A stretch of 64,000 nucleotides of DNA from Robertmurraya korlensis (lineage in GTDB: Bacteria; Bacillota; Bacilli; Bacillales; Cytobacillaceae), in contig NZ_JAMBNS010000002.1 in assembly GCF_023715225.1 (NCBI RefSeq), positions 310,001-374,000 on the forward strand. Reading direction: 5' to 3'. How positions within the stretch are numbered: position 1 is the first letter of the stretch; each line of letters opens with the position of its first letter. The translations under genes were made by a program, and so were the position numbers. This document shows, piece by piece, positions 29,188 through 37,020 of this stretch. Under the pieces are notes generated by a model that made no database searches, was not told the origin of the DNA, and saw nothing but the letters and a program-made list of their open reading frames with translations.

Positions 29188-30522
29188 TTAGTTAAATCTT
29201 TTTACCGATAAATAATTAGTAAAATACTTTCCGCTTTTAAAGTCAGTGTCGTTTAAAATATTTTTAAATAATGGAGCATTCGTTTTTATTCCTATTAGTT
29301 GAAGATGGTCAAAAAAACCTGATGCTTTCTGAATTGCTTCATCTCTATTTTCCCCATGGACAATACATTTCGCGATCATTGGATCATAAAAAGGCGTTAC
29401 CGCTACACCTGCTTTATATCCAAAGTCCACTCTTGTATCACCTTTCCCCCAGTCTAATACCTCAATATGACCCGGTGAGGGCATAAAGGTCACAGGGTCT
29501 TCTGCATATAATCGAAATTCAATGGCATGCCCTTTTGATACCAGCTCCTCCTGCTTATACGGCAATGCTTCTCCCCTTGCCACGAGAATTTGCCATTCTA
29601 CAAGGTCCATGCCAGTAATAGCTTCTGTAACCGGATGCTCAACTTGTAATCTTGTATTCATCTCAAGGAAATAAAAATTCTCCTCCTCATCGACGATAAA
29701 TTCTACTGTTCCAGCATTCTCATACCCAACTGCTTTTGCTGCCCGGACAGCCGCCTGAAGGATTTTCTCTTTAGCACCCTCTGATAAAAATGGAGAAGGT
29801 GATTCTTCTACAACCTTTTGATGACGACGCTGAATTGAACAATCCCTTTCGAATAAATGAACGATATTCCCTGCTTTGTCACCAAAAATCTGGACTTCAA
29901 TATGGCGCGCATATTGTATGTACTTTTCAACATATACTTTCTCATTTGCGAAATAAGTTTTAGCTCTTTTTTTGGTAGTTTCCAGGTTTTTCAGTAGAGT
30001 TTTTTCATCCTCGCACAGAACCATTCCGATCCCACCACCACCTCCGCTTGCTTTTAAGATCACAGGATAACCTATGGAATTGGCTGCTGCCACTGCCTCT
30101 TCTTCTGTCATAAGTTCTTTATTACTGCCAGGTACAACAGGAATTCCTGCTTTCAACATCTTTTCACGTGAAAGGATTTTATCTCCCATCATTTGTATGG
30201 TTTTGGGGTTCGGTCCAATAAAAATAATACCCTCTTTACTAATTTCTTCGGCAAAGCTAGCATTTTCAGATAAGAATCCATAGCCAGGATGAACAGCGTC
30301 GACCTTCTCGTTTTTAGCTATCTGTAAAATGACTTTTTGGTTCATATATGACTTTCCTACAGGAGCTTCACCGATTCGAAAAGAGGTTGTTGCCTCGGAT
30401 ACAAATGGTAAATCCTTGTCTGCATCCGAATAAATAGCAATGGTTTGTATACCCATTTTGTTGCATGTTTTTATTATTCTTGAAGCGATCTCTCCCCGAT
30501 TAGCAATTAGAATCTTCTGCAT
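29188..30522 (-). CDS. Biotin carboxylase subunit (YngHA-like)
   Basis: 444 residues, equal to remembered B. subtilis YngHA. ATP-dependent carboxylation of biotin. N-terminal ILIANRGEIASRII, GYGFLSENASFAE, the ATP-grasp glycine loop KASGGGGGIGM near residue 160, FERDCSIQRRHQK, EMNTRLQVEHPVTEAITG with the catalytic Glu and Arg, and a C-terminal carboxylase domain ending around residue 440. First gene of the three-gene cluster (15 bp and 37 bp gaps). A cre-like CcpA site lies 78 bases upstream of the ATG. Confidence 0.9.
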   Translation of the reverse strand: MQKILIANRGEIASRIIKTCNKMGIQTIAIYSDADKDLPFVSEATTSFRIGEAPVGKSYMNQKVILQIAKNEKVDAVHPGYGFLSENASFAEEISKEGIIFIGPNPKTIQMMGDKILSREKMLKAGIPVVPGSNKELMTEEEAVAAANSIGYPVILKASGGGGGIGMVLCEDEKTLLKNLETTKKRAKTYFANEKVYVEKYIQYARHIEVQIFGDKAGNIVHLFERDCSIQRRHQKVVEESPSPFLSEGAKEKILQAAVRAAKAVGYENAGTVEFIVDEEENFYFLEMNTRLQVEHPVTEAITGMDLVEWQILVARGEALPYKQEELVSKGHAIEFRLYAEDPVTFMPSPGHIEVLDWGKGDTRVDFGYKAGVAVTPFYDPMIAKCIVHGENRDEAIQKASGFFDHLQLIGIKTNAPLFKNILNDTDFKSGKYFTNYLSVKRFN

Positions 30523-30599
30523 CTTTGTTCCCCTTTCTAATTGACATTTGAAGCATCTAAAATCATTTCTTCATAAGCATGCCAATATCCTTCTAATTT

Positions 30600-30613
30600 T
30601 GAAAGCGTTTTCC
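30600..30613. promoter_or_regulatory. cre-like site (CcpA binding)
   Basis: TGAAAGCGTTTTCC matches the catabolite-response consensus TGWAANCGNTNWCA at every defined position except the last. It sits in the 248-bp divergent gap between the biotin carboxylase gene and ylbP. A TATAAT on the plus strand about 35 bp further on could be the -10 of ylbP, but no good -35 goes with it. Binding and direction of control are inferred. Confidence 0.6.
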
Positions 30614-30770
30614 TAAATATTAAGCAGAATTTTTTGTTAATTTGTTATATAATTAAAGCAATTCTAGTTCATTTGAAGTAGTGAAGATTCCATTCATGTT
30701 TATTCAAGGGGAAATAAACTTATACAAAATAAAAACGAATTTCACTGCAACAAGACAAGGGGGAAGGTAT

Positions 30771-31235
30771 ATGGGGTACAAAGTTGAAAAACTTAAAGTA
30801 AATTATAAAACGCTAGAAGAGTTTAAAAAGTTTAAGGAATATGGATTACAAGAGCTATCGATGGTAGAGGATTTAGAGGCAAATATTATAGAGAACGATA
30901 GTGAATCTCCTTTTTACGGAATATATTTTGGAGATAAGCTTGTAGCACGTATGAGCTTGTATCAAGTGGACGCTAAATACAATCGCTACTTTGAACCACC
31001 ATGTGATTATTTAGAGCTTTGGAAACTTGAGGTTTTACCAGATTACCAGCACAAAGGGTACGGTTCTTCTTTAGTAGCATTTGCGAAGAATATCGGTCTT
31101 CCAATTAAGACAAACCCGAGAGTAAATTCAAGAGATTTTTGGGTTCATATGGGATTCCAACCAGTTGAATATGATCTCGGACGCGACTTTGGAGAAAACC
31201 CATTAATCTGGTCAAGCGATTTGGAAAAGGAATAA
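30771..31235 (+). CDS. ylbP: GNAT-family N-acetyltransferase YlbP
   Basis: 154 residues. Single acetyltransferase domain with the acetyl-CoA loop ending in LEVLPDYQHKGYGSSLVAFAK (about 88-108) and a C-terminal FWVHMGFQPVEYD. The substrate is unknown. The ATG at 30771 (MGYKVEKL) has GGGGGAAGG upstream; an in-frame GTG at 30681 lacks a site and its extension has no family match. Faces the carboxylase cluster, divergent. Convergent with gerR, sharing a terminator. Confidence 0.85.
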   Translation: MGYKVEKLKVNYKTLEEFKKFKEYGLQELSMVEDLEANIIENDSESPFYGIYFGDKLVARMSLYQVDAKYNRYFEPPCDYLELWKLEVLPDYQHKGYGSSLVAFAKNIGLPIKTNPRVNSRDFWVHMGFQPVEYDLGRDFGENPLIWSSDLEKE

Positions 31236-31239
31236 ATAG

Positions 31240-31265
31240 AAAAGCGGACATTTGTCCGCTTTTTC
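31240..31265. terminator. Bidirectional terminator between ylbP and gerR
   Basis: AAAAGCGGACA / TGTCCGCTTTT nearly perfect palindrome with A and T tracts on both sides; serves both convergent genes. Confidence 0.88.
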
Positions 31266-31275
31266 TGTTTATTTT

Positions 31276-31854
31276 TTATTTTTTTTGCCTATCCTCTTCG
31301 TGTAAAACAACCATCTTTCTAGCTCTCTCCATAATGTCTATAAGCGCTTTATAATCTTGTTCAATAAGCTTTAGTTCCTTTTCAAGCTTCTCATTTTCTG
31401 CTGCTAAATAATAAAGCTGTTTTTCCAATTCTTGGATGTGCTTTTTATAGTTATCATGCTCTTCCTTTTGACTCGAATCTGCTTTATCGTACAGTTCCTT
31501 TAAGAAAGCAACAAGGTCATTGAATTCTATTTGATAGGAGCGAGTCTGCGGCGATTCCACTAAAGGTTGCTCAATTAAAGAACTTTCTTCAAACTCCTCA
31601 AGCTCACTTGGGGCAATAGCATTCTTCTTTAGTTCTTTTCTCTGTTTTTTTGCTATTTCAATTCCAGATTTGTATTGCTTACGTACGTATGAATTCCATC
31701 TGAATCCACAAGCAGCAGCGGTTCTTGAAAGTTGTTTTCCTACTTCCTCAAATGCTTGCAGCTGTGTTCCACCTTCTCTAATATTACGTAAAACTACTTC
31801 AGCAAGTAGCAAATCTTCATCTTGTGACCATGCATCTTGACGATTTGTTGGCAT
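31276..31854 (-). CDS. gerR: RsfA/GerR-family sporulation transcription factor (YlbO)
   Basis: 192 residues. N-terminal Myb/SANT-like DNA-binding domain: [25 protein letters not shown], then [18 protein letters not shown] (residues about 5-65). The C-terminal half from about 110 is a heptad-rich coiled coil (KDLYDK..., [21 protein letters not shown]). B. subtilis has two paralogues: RsfA in the forespore and GerR (YlbO) in the mother cell under sigma-E. Synteny beside ylbP and rpmF points to GerR. The ATG at 31854 lies nine bases after AGGAGGG; a TTG two codons earlier is too close to it. Confidence 0.86.
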   Translation of the reverse strand: MPTNRQDAWSQDEDLLLAEVVLRNIREGGTQLQAFEEVGKQLSRTAAACGFRWNSYVRKQYKSGIEIAKKQRKELKKNAIAPSELEEFEESSLIEQPLVESPQTRSYQIEFNDLVAFLKELYDKADSSQKEEHDNYKKHIQELEKQLYYLAAENEKLEKELKLIEQDYKALIDIMERARKMVVLHEEDRQKK

Positions 31855-31954
31855 TGTCAAATCCCTCCTAGTGTTTTTTATTCATACATATGCTTCTACT
31901 AGGAAAGATAGACTGATAATGTAAGAGGTTTCGTAACAATTTCGTAAAAAATAT

Positions 31955-32722
31955 TTATATATTACTATTTTTTCTGTTAATGAATAGGTTCACCTTCTCA
32001 TGGTGGGCTTCTTTTTCCCATAGAATGGAACATTGACGAACTTCTCTTATCACTTGCTCCTTTAATCTAAGAGGATCTCTTTTTCGAAGAACGATTTCTT
32101 TATAGGCTTGAAGCACTTCTATCTCAATGGATGGCATCGTCTCTAGCCCTGCCCGTAAGCCTTCTAAATGACTGCCTTCATACATATAATCAATAAAACC
32201 CATTTCTTTTAACTCTGGAGCATCGTAAATTTTTGCTTTCATAAGCATTGATAGAGCTTGACTAGAAGGTAGTCTCTCAAGGAGCATCGTTCCCCCACCC
32301 CATCCAGTTGTAATGGCTAGATTTCCTTGTACAAATCCAGCTCTAGTATTGAAATGAGCAAAGCGGAAATCACACGCCGTTGCTATTTCACAACCTCCAC
32401 CAATCGCTATTCCGTTTAATAAAGCAATAGTCGGTTTTGGAAGCATAAATAAGTCAAATAGAATATTTGCCATTCTTGAGAGCATGTCGTATGCTTCTTC
32501 CTCTGTCTTTAATTCATGGAAAACAGACAAATCCCCACCAGAACAAAACGCCTGGTCTCCTTCACCAGTTATAACCAGTCCTAAATGGTGGGATTTCTTA
32601 ACTTTATCAATAGCTTTTTGAAGACCGTCCATCACTTCAAAATTCACTGCATTTCTTCTTTCATGTCGTTTAATAACAAATTGTAAAAAGCCTTCTTTTA
32701 GTTCTATAATCTCGTAAGCCAA
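31955..32722 (-). CDS. Crotonase-fold (enoyl-CoA hydratase/isomerase family) protein
   Basis: 255 residues. Crotonase fold with the oxyanion-hole motifs FCSGGDLSVF (about 59-68) and NGIAIGGGCEIA (about 103-114). Of the two catalytic glutamates of true enoyl-CoA hydratases only the first is present (Glu112 in GGGCE); in a gapless alignment from memory the second is Gln132 (GFVQGNLAI). The WGGGTML stretch that follows resembles ethylmalonyl-CoA decarboxylase (ECHDC1-type) proteins more than hydratases. So hydratase activity is doubtful and a decarboxylase or thioesterase-like reaction on acyl-CoA is possible. Start ATG at 32722. Sits alone between gerR and rpmF. Confidence 0.78.
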   Translation of the reverse strand: MAYEIIELKEGFLQFVIKRHERRNAVNFEVMDGLQKAIDKVKKSHHLGLVITGEGDQAFCSGGDLSVFHELKTEEEAYDMLSRMANILFDLFMLPKPTIALLNGIAIGGGCEIATACDFRFAHFNTRAGFVQGNLAITTGWGGGTMLLERLPSSQALSMLMKAKIYDAPELKEMGFIDYMYEGSHLEGLRAGLETMPSIEIEVLQAYKEIVLRKRDPLRLKEQVIREVRQCSILWEKEAHHEKVNLFINRKNSNI

Positions 32723-32765
32723 AAAAATCCCTCCTGCAGATAAAAGAGTGAAAAATACAAAAATG

Positions 32766-32799
32766 CAAAAAGCGCCTTACTATTAAGTAAGACGCTTAC
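32766..32799 (-). terminator. Terminator of ylbN-rpmF
   Basis: Minus strand AAGCG.CTTAC / GTAAG.CGCTT stem with one wobble and a 6-base loop, followed by TTTTTG. Confidence 0.75.
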
Positions 32800-32809
32800 G
32801 CCATTCAAA

Positions 32810-32983
32810 TTAGTCGTTTACAACTTCTTTTCCTTTGTATGTTCCACAAGCTTTACATACACGGTGAGCAAGTTTCATTTCACCACAGTTTGGGCATGCT
32901 ACCATACCAGGTACTTGTAGTTTAAAGTGAGTACGACGCTTTCTTTTCGCAGTTTTAGATGTTCTTCTAAAAGGTACAGCCAT
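32810..32983 (-). CDS. rpmF: 50S ribosomal protein L32
   Basis: 57 residues. Basic N-terminus [19 protein letters not shown] and a zinc ribbon formed by CPNC and CKAC (four cysteines, so the zinc-containing C+ form). ATG at 32983 follows AAGGAGGTGG, one of the best Shine-Dalgarno sites in the window. An in-frame upstream extension to 33028 is spurious. Cotranscribed with ylbN as in most Firmicutes. Confidence 0.97.
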   Translation of the reverse strand: MAVPFRRTSKTAKRKRRTHFKLQVPGMVACPNCGEMKLAHRVCKACGTYKGKEVVND

Positions 32984-33067
32984 TCTTCCCACCTCCTTAA
33001 AGAGTATTAAGAAAGTTATGAAGTCCAAGTTTCCTTGAGCCTCAAATGTTTCTTGTCTTCTTCACAT

Positions 33068-33592
33068 TCATTGTGAAGAAGGATCATTTTGATCCAGTAA
33101 TTTCGCAAGTCCCGCTAGACGAGGATCAATCTTATCCTGCTTCTCCTGTTCGTGAATAACTTCCCAATCTTTACCCGATTGAGGAGCACCATCCGTCCCA
33201 GTATAGTCTTCACAAAATACTTGCATTGGTACTTCTAGCAAAAGGATTTCTTGTATGACCGGTAAAAGATCAATCACTTCACCTTTTACTTGATGAACTT
33301 CCTCTTCCAGCTCATAATCGAGTCCTTTTAAGAGGAAAGTTTCTGTTGTTTCGACATCAATTGGAAAATTCACGTCAACTAACGTACGAGAACAAGGCAA
33401 CACGAGATAACCCTTTATTTTCAAATGAAAGGTTACTTTTGACGAATCTATATCAGCTCGTCCCGTCACACGAATTGGTGATACGCGACGTATGGTTGGA
33501 TCAATCTTTATAATCTCTTCCATATTAACTGTTTCATCGACAGGAAAGTCCTTGCTTCGATATTTTTGTAACTGACTTAATGTCCATTTCAT
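33068..33592 (-). CDS. ylbN: YceD/DUF177 family protein YlbN
   Basis: 174 residues of the DUF177 family, nearly always fused in operon to rpmF. In E. coli the homologue YceD and in plants its relatives are linked to 23S rRNA accumulation; the exact activity is unknown. Seen here: VSPIRVTGRADIDSSKVTFHLKIKGYLVLPCSRTL in the middle and an acidic C-terminus with DPRLAGLAKLLDQ. Start ATG at 33592 with GAGGTGA upstream. Driven by a consensus sigma-A promoter (33620-33648). Confidence 0.9.
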   Translation of the reverse strand: MKWTLSQLQKYRSKDFPVDETVNMEEIIKIDPTIRRVSPIRVTGRADIDSSKVTFHLKIKGYLVLPCSRTLVDVNFPIDVETTETFLLKGLDYELEEEVHQVKGEVIDLLPVIQEILLLEVPMQVFCEDYTGTDGAPQSGKDWEVIHEQEKQDKIDPRLAGLAKLLDQNDPSSQ

Positions 33593-33619
33593 ACGAATCA
33601 CCTCAAGGCAACAAAGGTA

Positions 33620-33648
33620 ATTATAGCTTTCATATAATTATTTGTCAA
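33620..33648 (-). promoter_or_regulatory. Consensus sigma-A promoter of ylbN-rpmF
   Basis: Minus strand TTGACA (33643-33648), 17-bp spacer, TATAAT (33620-33625): both hexamers perfect. Predicted start about 33613, roughly 20 bases before the ylbN ATG. Confidence 0.85.
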
Positions 33649-33670
33649 TATTTTTTCTTTACACTATAAT
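33642..33670 (+). promoter_or_regulatory. Sigma-A promoter of tmcAL, overlapping the ylbN promoter
   Basis: Plus strand TTGTCA (33642-33647), 17-bp spacer, TATAAT (33665-33670). Its -35 overlaps the -35 of the opposite promoter by five bases, giving an almost mirror-symmetric 51-bp unit. Predicted start about 33677, leaving an 80-base leader. Confidence 0.72.
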
Positions 33671-33756
33671 GTAGACATTAAACATCGTTCTTAATCGTAA
33701 AAAAACATTATTTGCTTATTATCTTTATTTTTCACAATAAAATCAAGGAGTTTTTT

Positions 33757-34983
33757 ATGAAGGCTGTCGGAGTAGTAGTTGAGTACAACCCATTTCATAA
33801 CGGACATTTCTACCATGTAGAGCAATCAAAAATTTTGTCAGGTGCTCATGTGGTTATTGCTGTCATGAGCGGGCCTTTTTTACAGCGAGGAGAACCTGCT
33901 CTTTTATCAAAATGGCATCGAACTAAGATGGCATTATTAGGGGGAGTTGATATTGTCTTCGAACTGCCTTATGCTTTTGCAACACAAAAGGCAGAAATTT
34001 TTGCTCGTGGGGCGATTGACATTTTAGCTGCAGCAGGTTGTGACTACATCTGCTTTGGTAGTGAATCAGGTCAAGTAGAAGACTTTTATTCTACCCTACG
34101 CTTTATTCAGACACATCAAGAAACATATAACCATTTAATTAAAAAGAATATGGATGAGGGAATGAGCTACCCAAGGGCAACTTCTTCTGCGTTCCAAGAG
34201 CTTAGCCCTTCAAATCAGATGATGGATCTATCAAAACCAAATAATATTCTTGGCTTTCAATATATTCGAGCAATTGAAGAGTTAAACCTAAACTTAACAC
34301 CGCTAACCGTAGCCAGAAAAAATGCAGGTTATCATGATCCAGAATTATCCTCTACCCATATTGCAAGTGCGACAAGCATTCGTAAATCTATCTTTTCGAA
34401 TGACGGACAATTAAATGAACTTTCTACTTATGTCCCAAACACCACCTACACAGAACTTGTGGACTTTAAGAGACAGTTTGGCCATTTTCTTCAATGGGAA
34501 GACTTTTGGCCACTTCTTCAGTATCGTATACTCACTACTGATAAAAGTGAACTCGCTAGAATTTACGAAGTAGAAGAAGGAATCGAAAATAGAATCATAC
34601 AAATGGTTGAAAAAACAAATTCATTTGCCGAGTTTATGACCTTGCTTAAAACCAAAAGGTACACATGGACACGTTTGCAACGGCTTTGCATACATATTTT
34701 AACCAATACAAATAAAGAGCAAATGAGAGCCCTTAGCGACCGATCAAGATATCTTCGCTTGCTCGGTATGACAGATTTGGGAAGGCAGTACTTAAACAAG
34801 TGGAAAAAGCACAGTAGTCTGCCAATTGTCTCAAGACTTGCCTCCTACAACGGAAAAGAGATTGAACTTGATATTAAGGCTGCTAAAACCTATTCACTGG
34901 GTTTTGAGAAAGCCCATCGTCAGAGCGCTCTATCCTTAGAATATACCCAAGCACCTATGTTCCTTTCAAAAAAAGAAGAATAG
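33757..34983 (+). CDS. tmcAL: tRNA(Met) cytidine acetate ligase TmcAL (YlbM)
   Basis: 408 residues. ATP-dependent formation of N4-acetylcytidine at the wobble base of elongator tRNA-Met from acetate, through an acetyl-adenylate. N-terminal nucleotidyltransferase motif VVEYNPFHNGH (HxGH), then MSGPFLQRGEPALLSKWHR and FELPYAFATQKAE; IASATSIRKSI is the second signature near residue 205. The ATG at 33757 has AAGGAG six bases upstream; the open frame runs 15 codons further upstream without a site. Convergent with ylbL. Confidence 0.94.
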   Translation: MKAVGVVVEYNPFHNGHFYHVEQSKILSGAHVVIAVMSGPFLQRGEPALLSKWHRTKMALLGGVDIVFELPYAFATQKAEIFARGAIDILAAAGCDYICFGSESGQVEDFYSTLRFIQTHQETYNHLIKKNMDEGMSYPRATSSAFQELSPSNQMMDLSKPNNILGFQYIRAIEELNLNLTPLTVARKNAGYHDPELSSTHIASATSIRKSIFSNDGQLNELSTYVPNTTYTELVDFKRQFGHFLQWEDFWPLLQYRILTTDKSELARIYEVEEGIENRIIQMVEKTNSFAEFMTLLKTKRYTWTRLQRLCIHILTNTNKEQMRALSDRSRYLRLLGMTDLGRQYLNKWKKHSSLPIVSRLASYNGKEIELDIKAAKTYSLGFEKAHRQSALSLEYTQAPMFLSKKEE

Positions 34984-35003
34984 CCCGGACGGCTATTCTT
35001 CTT
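34973..35003. terminator. Bidirectional terminator shared by tmcAL and ylbL
   Basis: Stem AAGAAGAATAGCC / GGCTATTCTTCTT around a 5-base loop with A and T tracts. Both stop codons (tmcAL 34981-34983, ylbL 34993-34995) lie inside the stem arms. Confidence 0.9.
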
Positions 35004-36021
35004 TTTTCTCTAATGCTTCTAAATACTTGATTGCATCTTCAAATGTATTAATCGGTACAATTTTCATATTCGTATCAATATCTCTTGCTGTTTGGACGGC
35101 TGCTAAATAATTTGAGGCCGCAGCACCATCCTCATTTGGCGCAAAGAAAATTTCTGCATTTGCCTTATCAGCAGCAATAACCTTTTGTTCAATGCCCCCA
35201 ATACGTCCGACCGTACCGTTTGCATCGATTGTACCAGTGCCTGCAATATTATAACCTTTTGTTAAATCCTCTTTTACCAATTGGTTATATATTTCAAGAG
35301 AGAACATAAGTCCAGCTGAAGGTCCTCCAATATCACTTGTCTCAACAGTAACCGCTGGATCTACAATAATTTCTTTATCATCTACTAAACCAATTCCTAC
35401 TCCTACCTTTGTTTGATCTGCTTCAAATGCTTTTAATGGAAGAGTAACTTTTTCTTCTTTCTCATTACGTTCAAAATATAAAGTAATTGTATCGCCTGCT
35501 TGTTTTTTACTAACATAGTTGATAAATTCTTCTGATGATTGAAACGTAAGTTCATCTACTTGAAATATTCGATCACCAGCCTCTAATTGCCCCATGGCAG
35601 GCATTCCATCCATAACACTTAGTACATAAACACCTTTAAATTCAAATGAGATCGGTTTTTTCGCTTTTTTATAAGCTACCTCAATTGCAGCAAGCTTAGA
35701 GGTAGACATAGAATGCAATTGTCTTACTTTATATTCCTCATCAGTTTCTTCTTCCGCTCGAATGGCTGATAGAGGATAAATTTCTTGGTACTCACTTATT
35801 TTTGCTATCATATACGTATAAATATTTGCTTGCCCCATGACAACCGTAGTGAGCATAAAGCTTCCTTCTTCCTCGTACCCACCTTCCACTTCAATAATGG
35901 GTTCAAGTTCCTTCGCCATTCCGGGCTTTGTTATATAATATGGTAGTGAAAAAAAGGCGCCGACTAGTAAAGCAATGGCTATTATATATAATAAGATACG
36001 CCCGATCCATTTTTTGTTCAT
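34993..36021 (-). CDS. ylbL: PDZ-Lon type secreted/membrane serine protease YlbL
   Basis: 342 residues. N-terminal membrane anchor (about 7-27), a PDZ domain (about 130-200) and a C-terminal Lon-like protease domain with the Ser/Lys dyad: GGPSAGLMFSLEIY (Ser near 237) and VGRIGGIEQKVIAADKA (Lys near 280). Related to streptococcal SepM; B. subtilis YlbL helps degrade the checkpoint division inhibitor YneA together with CtpA. Start ATG at 36021. Six bases from the ylbK stop, thus one operon. Confidence 0.92.
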   Translation of the reverse strand: MNKKWIGRILLYIIAIALLVGAFFSLPYYITKPGMAKELEPIIEVEGGYEEEGSFMLTTVVMGQANIYTYMIAKISEYQEIYPLSAIRAEEETDEEYKVRQLHSMSTSKLAAIEVAYKKAKKPISFEFKGVYVLSVMDGMPAMGQLEAGDRIFQVDELTFQSSEEFINYVSKKQAGDTITLYFERNEKEEKVTLPLKAFEADQTKVGVGIGLVDDKEIIVDPAVTVETSDIGGPSAGLMFSLEIYNQLVKEDLTKGYNIAGTGTIDANGTVGRIGGIEQKVIAADKANAEIFFAPNEDGAAASNYLAAVQTARDIDTNMKIVPINTFEDAIKYLEALEKKEE

Positions 36022-36027
36022 TTTATT

Positions 36028-36810
36028 CTAGTACCCCTTCCAATTACTTAACAGCTCTTTAATCTTTGGTACAGCTTTAAGAGCCTCTTCCTCCCCTATT
36101 GCGATAATCTCCTCGATATTTGTAAATGCACGAGAATTAAACATCTGTACAGGAGGACGAATCATGACATCGGACTTTACTTCACGATTTGAAACGAGTT
36201 CCATTTGCATAATGTCTATACTTTGCATAATCACATCATAAATCGTGGTAATTTCTGCTGTAGATTTTACTGGACTAACATCAACTGCAACGATAATATC
36301 TGCACCCATTTCTTCCACGACAGAGACCGGTATACGGTCAACAACACCACCGTCTACAAGTAAGCGTCCATTATGCTTCTCTGGTACAAAAATCCCAGGG
36401 ATGGAGATGCTAGCTCGAACTGCATCAGCTATGGGCCCCTCCTTGAAAACAACCTTTTCACCAGTCATTAAATCAGTAGCGATTACCGCAACCGGAATGT
36501 CTAACTCTTCTATATTTTTCCCATGAGTAAATACCCGGATAAGCTCCTTTACTCGTTTTCCAGCAACAAAGCCCATTTTTGGTACAGTATAATCTAAATA
36601 ATATTTTCTTTTAAATGCTTTTGAAAGTTTGTATAGCCTCTCTACATCTAATCCTGCCCCATAAAAACAGCCCACTAGTGCCCCCATACTGCTTCCAGCA
36701 ACAAAATCAATTGGGATACCTTCGGCTTGTAACACTTTAATTACACCTAAATGGGCAAAGCCTCTTGCCCCACCAGACCCAAGTGCTAATCCAATTTTCG
36801 GACGAGACAA
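36028..36810 (-). CDS. ylbK: Patatin-like phospholipase family protein YlbK
   Basis: 260 residues. Patatin fold with the oxyanion GGARGFAHLG, the nucleophile motif GSSMG (Ser about 45) and the second catalytic Asp in VDGGVVD (about 158). Likely acyl hydrolase; natural substrate unknown. Start is TTG at 36810 with GGGGGAGG five bases upstream; the open frame continues to 36870 without a ribosome binding site. The resulting 260 residues equal B. subtilis YlbK as remembered. The gap to the divergent ylbJ holds the sigma-E promoter of that gene. Confidence 0.9.
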   Translation of the reverse strand: MSRPKIGLALGSGGARGFAHLGVIKVLQAEGIPIDFVAGSSMGALVGCFYGAGLDVERLYKLSKAFKRKYYLDYTVPKMGFVAGKRVKELIRVFTHGKNIEELDIPVAVIATDLMTGEKVVFKEGPIADAVRASISIPGIFVPEKHNGRLLVDGGVVDRIPVSVVEEMGADIIVAVDVSPVKSTAEITTIYDVIMQSIDIMQMELVSNREVKSDVMIRPPVQMFNSRAFTNIEEIIAIGEEEALKAVPKIKELLSNWKGY

Positions 36811-36957
36811 GTACTCCTCCCCCTTTAAAAAGATTGTGTTACATATTCTAATCTTATGGTCTATTTTCATTTTGTATGAGTATATTGATTTATGAGGACA
36901 AGACCTATAAAAGAAATCCTTATTTTGTAACCTTCCATGTAGGGGTCCCCACTTTTC

Positions 36958-36986
36958 TCATATTTTATCACTTCTTTCCATACTTG
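36958..36986 (+). promoter_or_regulatory. Sigma-E type promoter of ylbJ
   Basis: TCATATT (36958-36964) is a perfect KMATATT -35, followed by a 14-bp spacer and CATACTTG (36979-36986) against CATACANT. Lies 34 bases upstream of the ylbJ start. ylbJ is a mother-cell sigma-E gene in B. subtilis. Confidence 0.75.
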
Positions 36987-37020
36987 CACAGTAAGTTCAC
37001 CTTCAAGGGAGGATATAGGT

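Noticed and set aside
31855-31930. Sigma-E promoter before gerR
   Set aside because: CATATGTAT is present but no KMATATT at the right distance.
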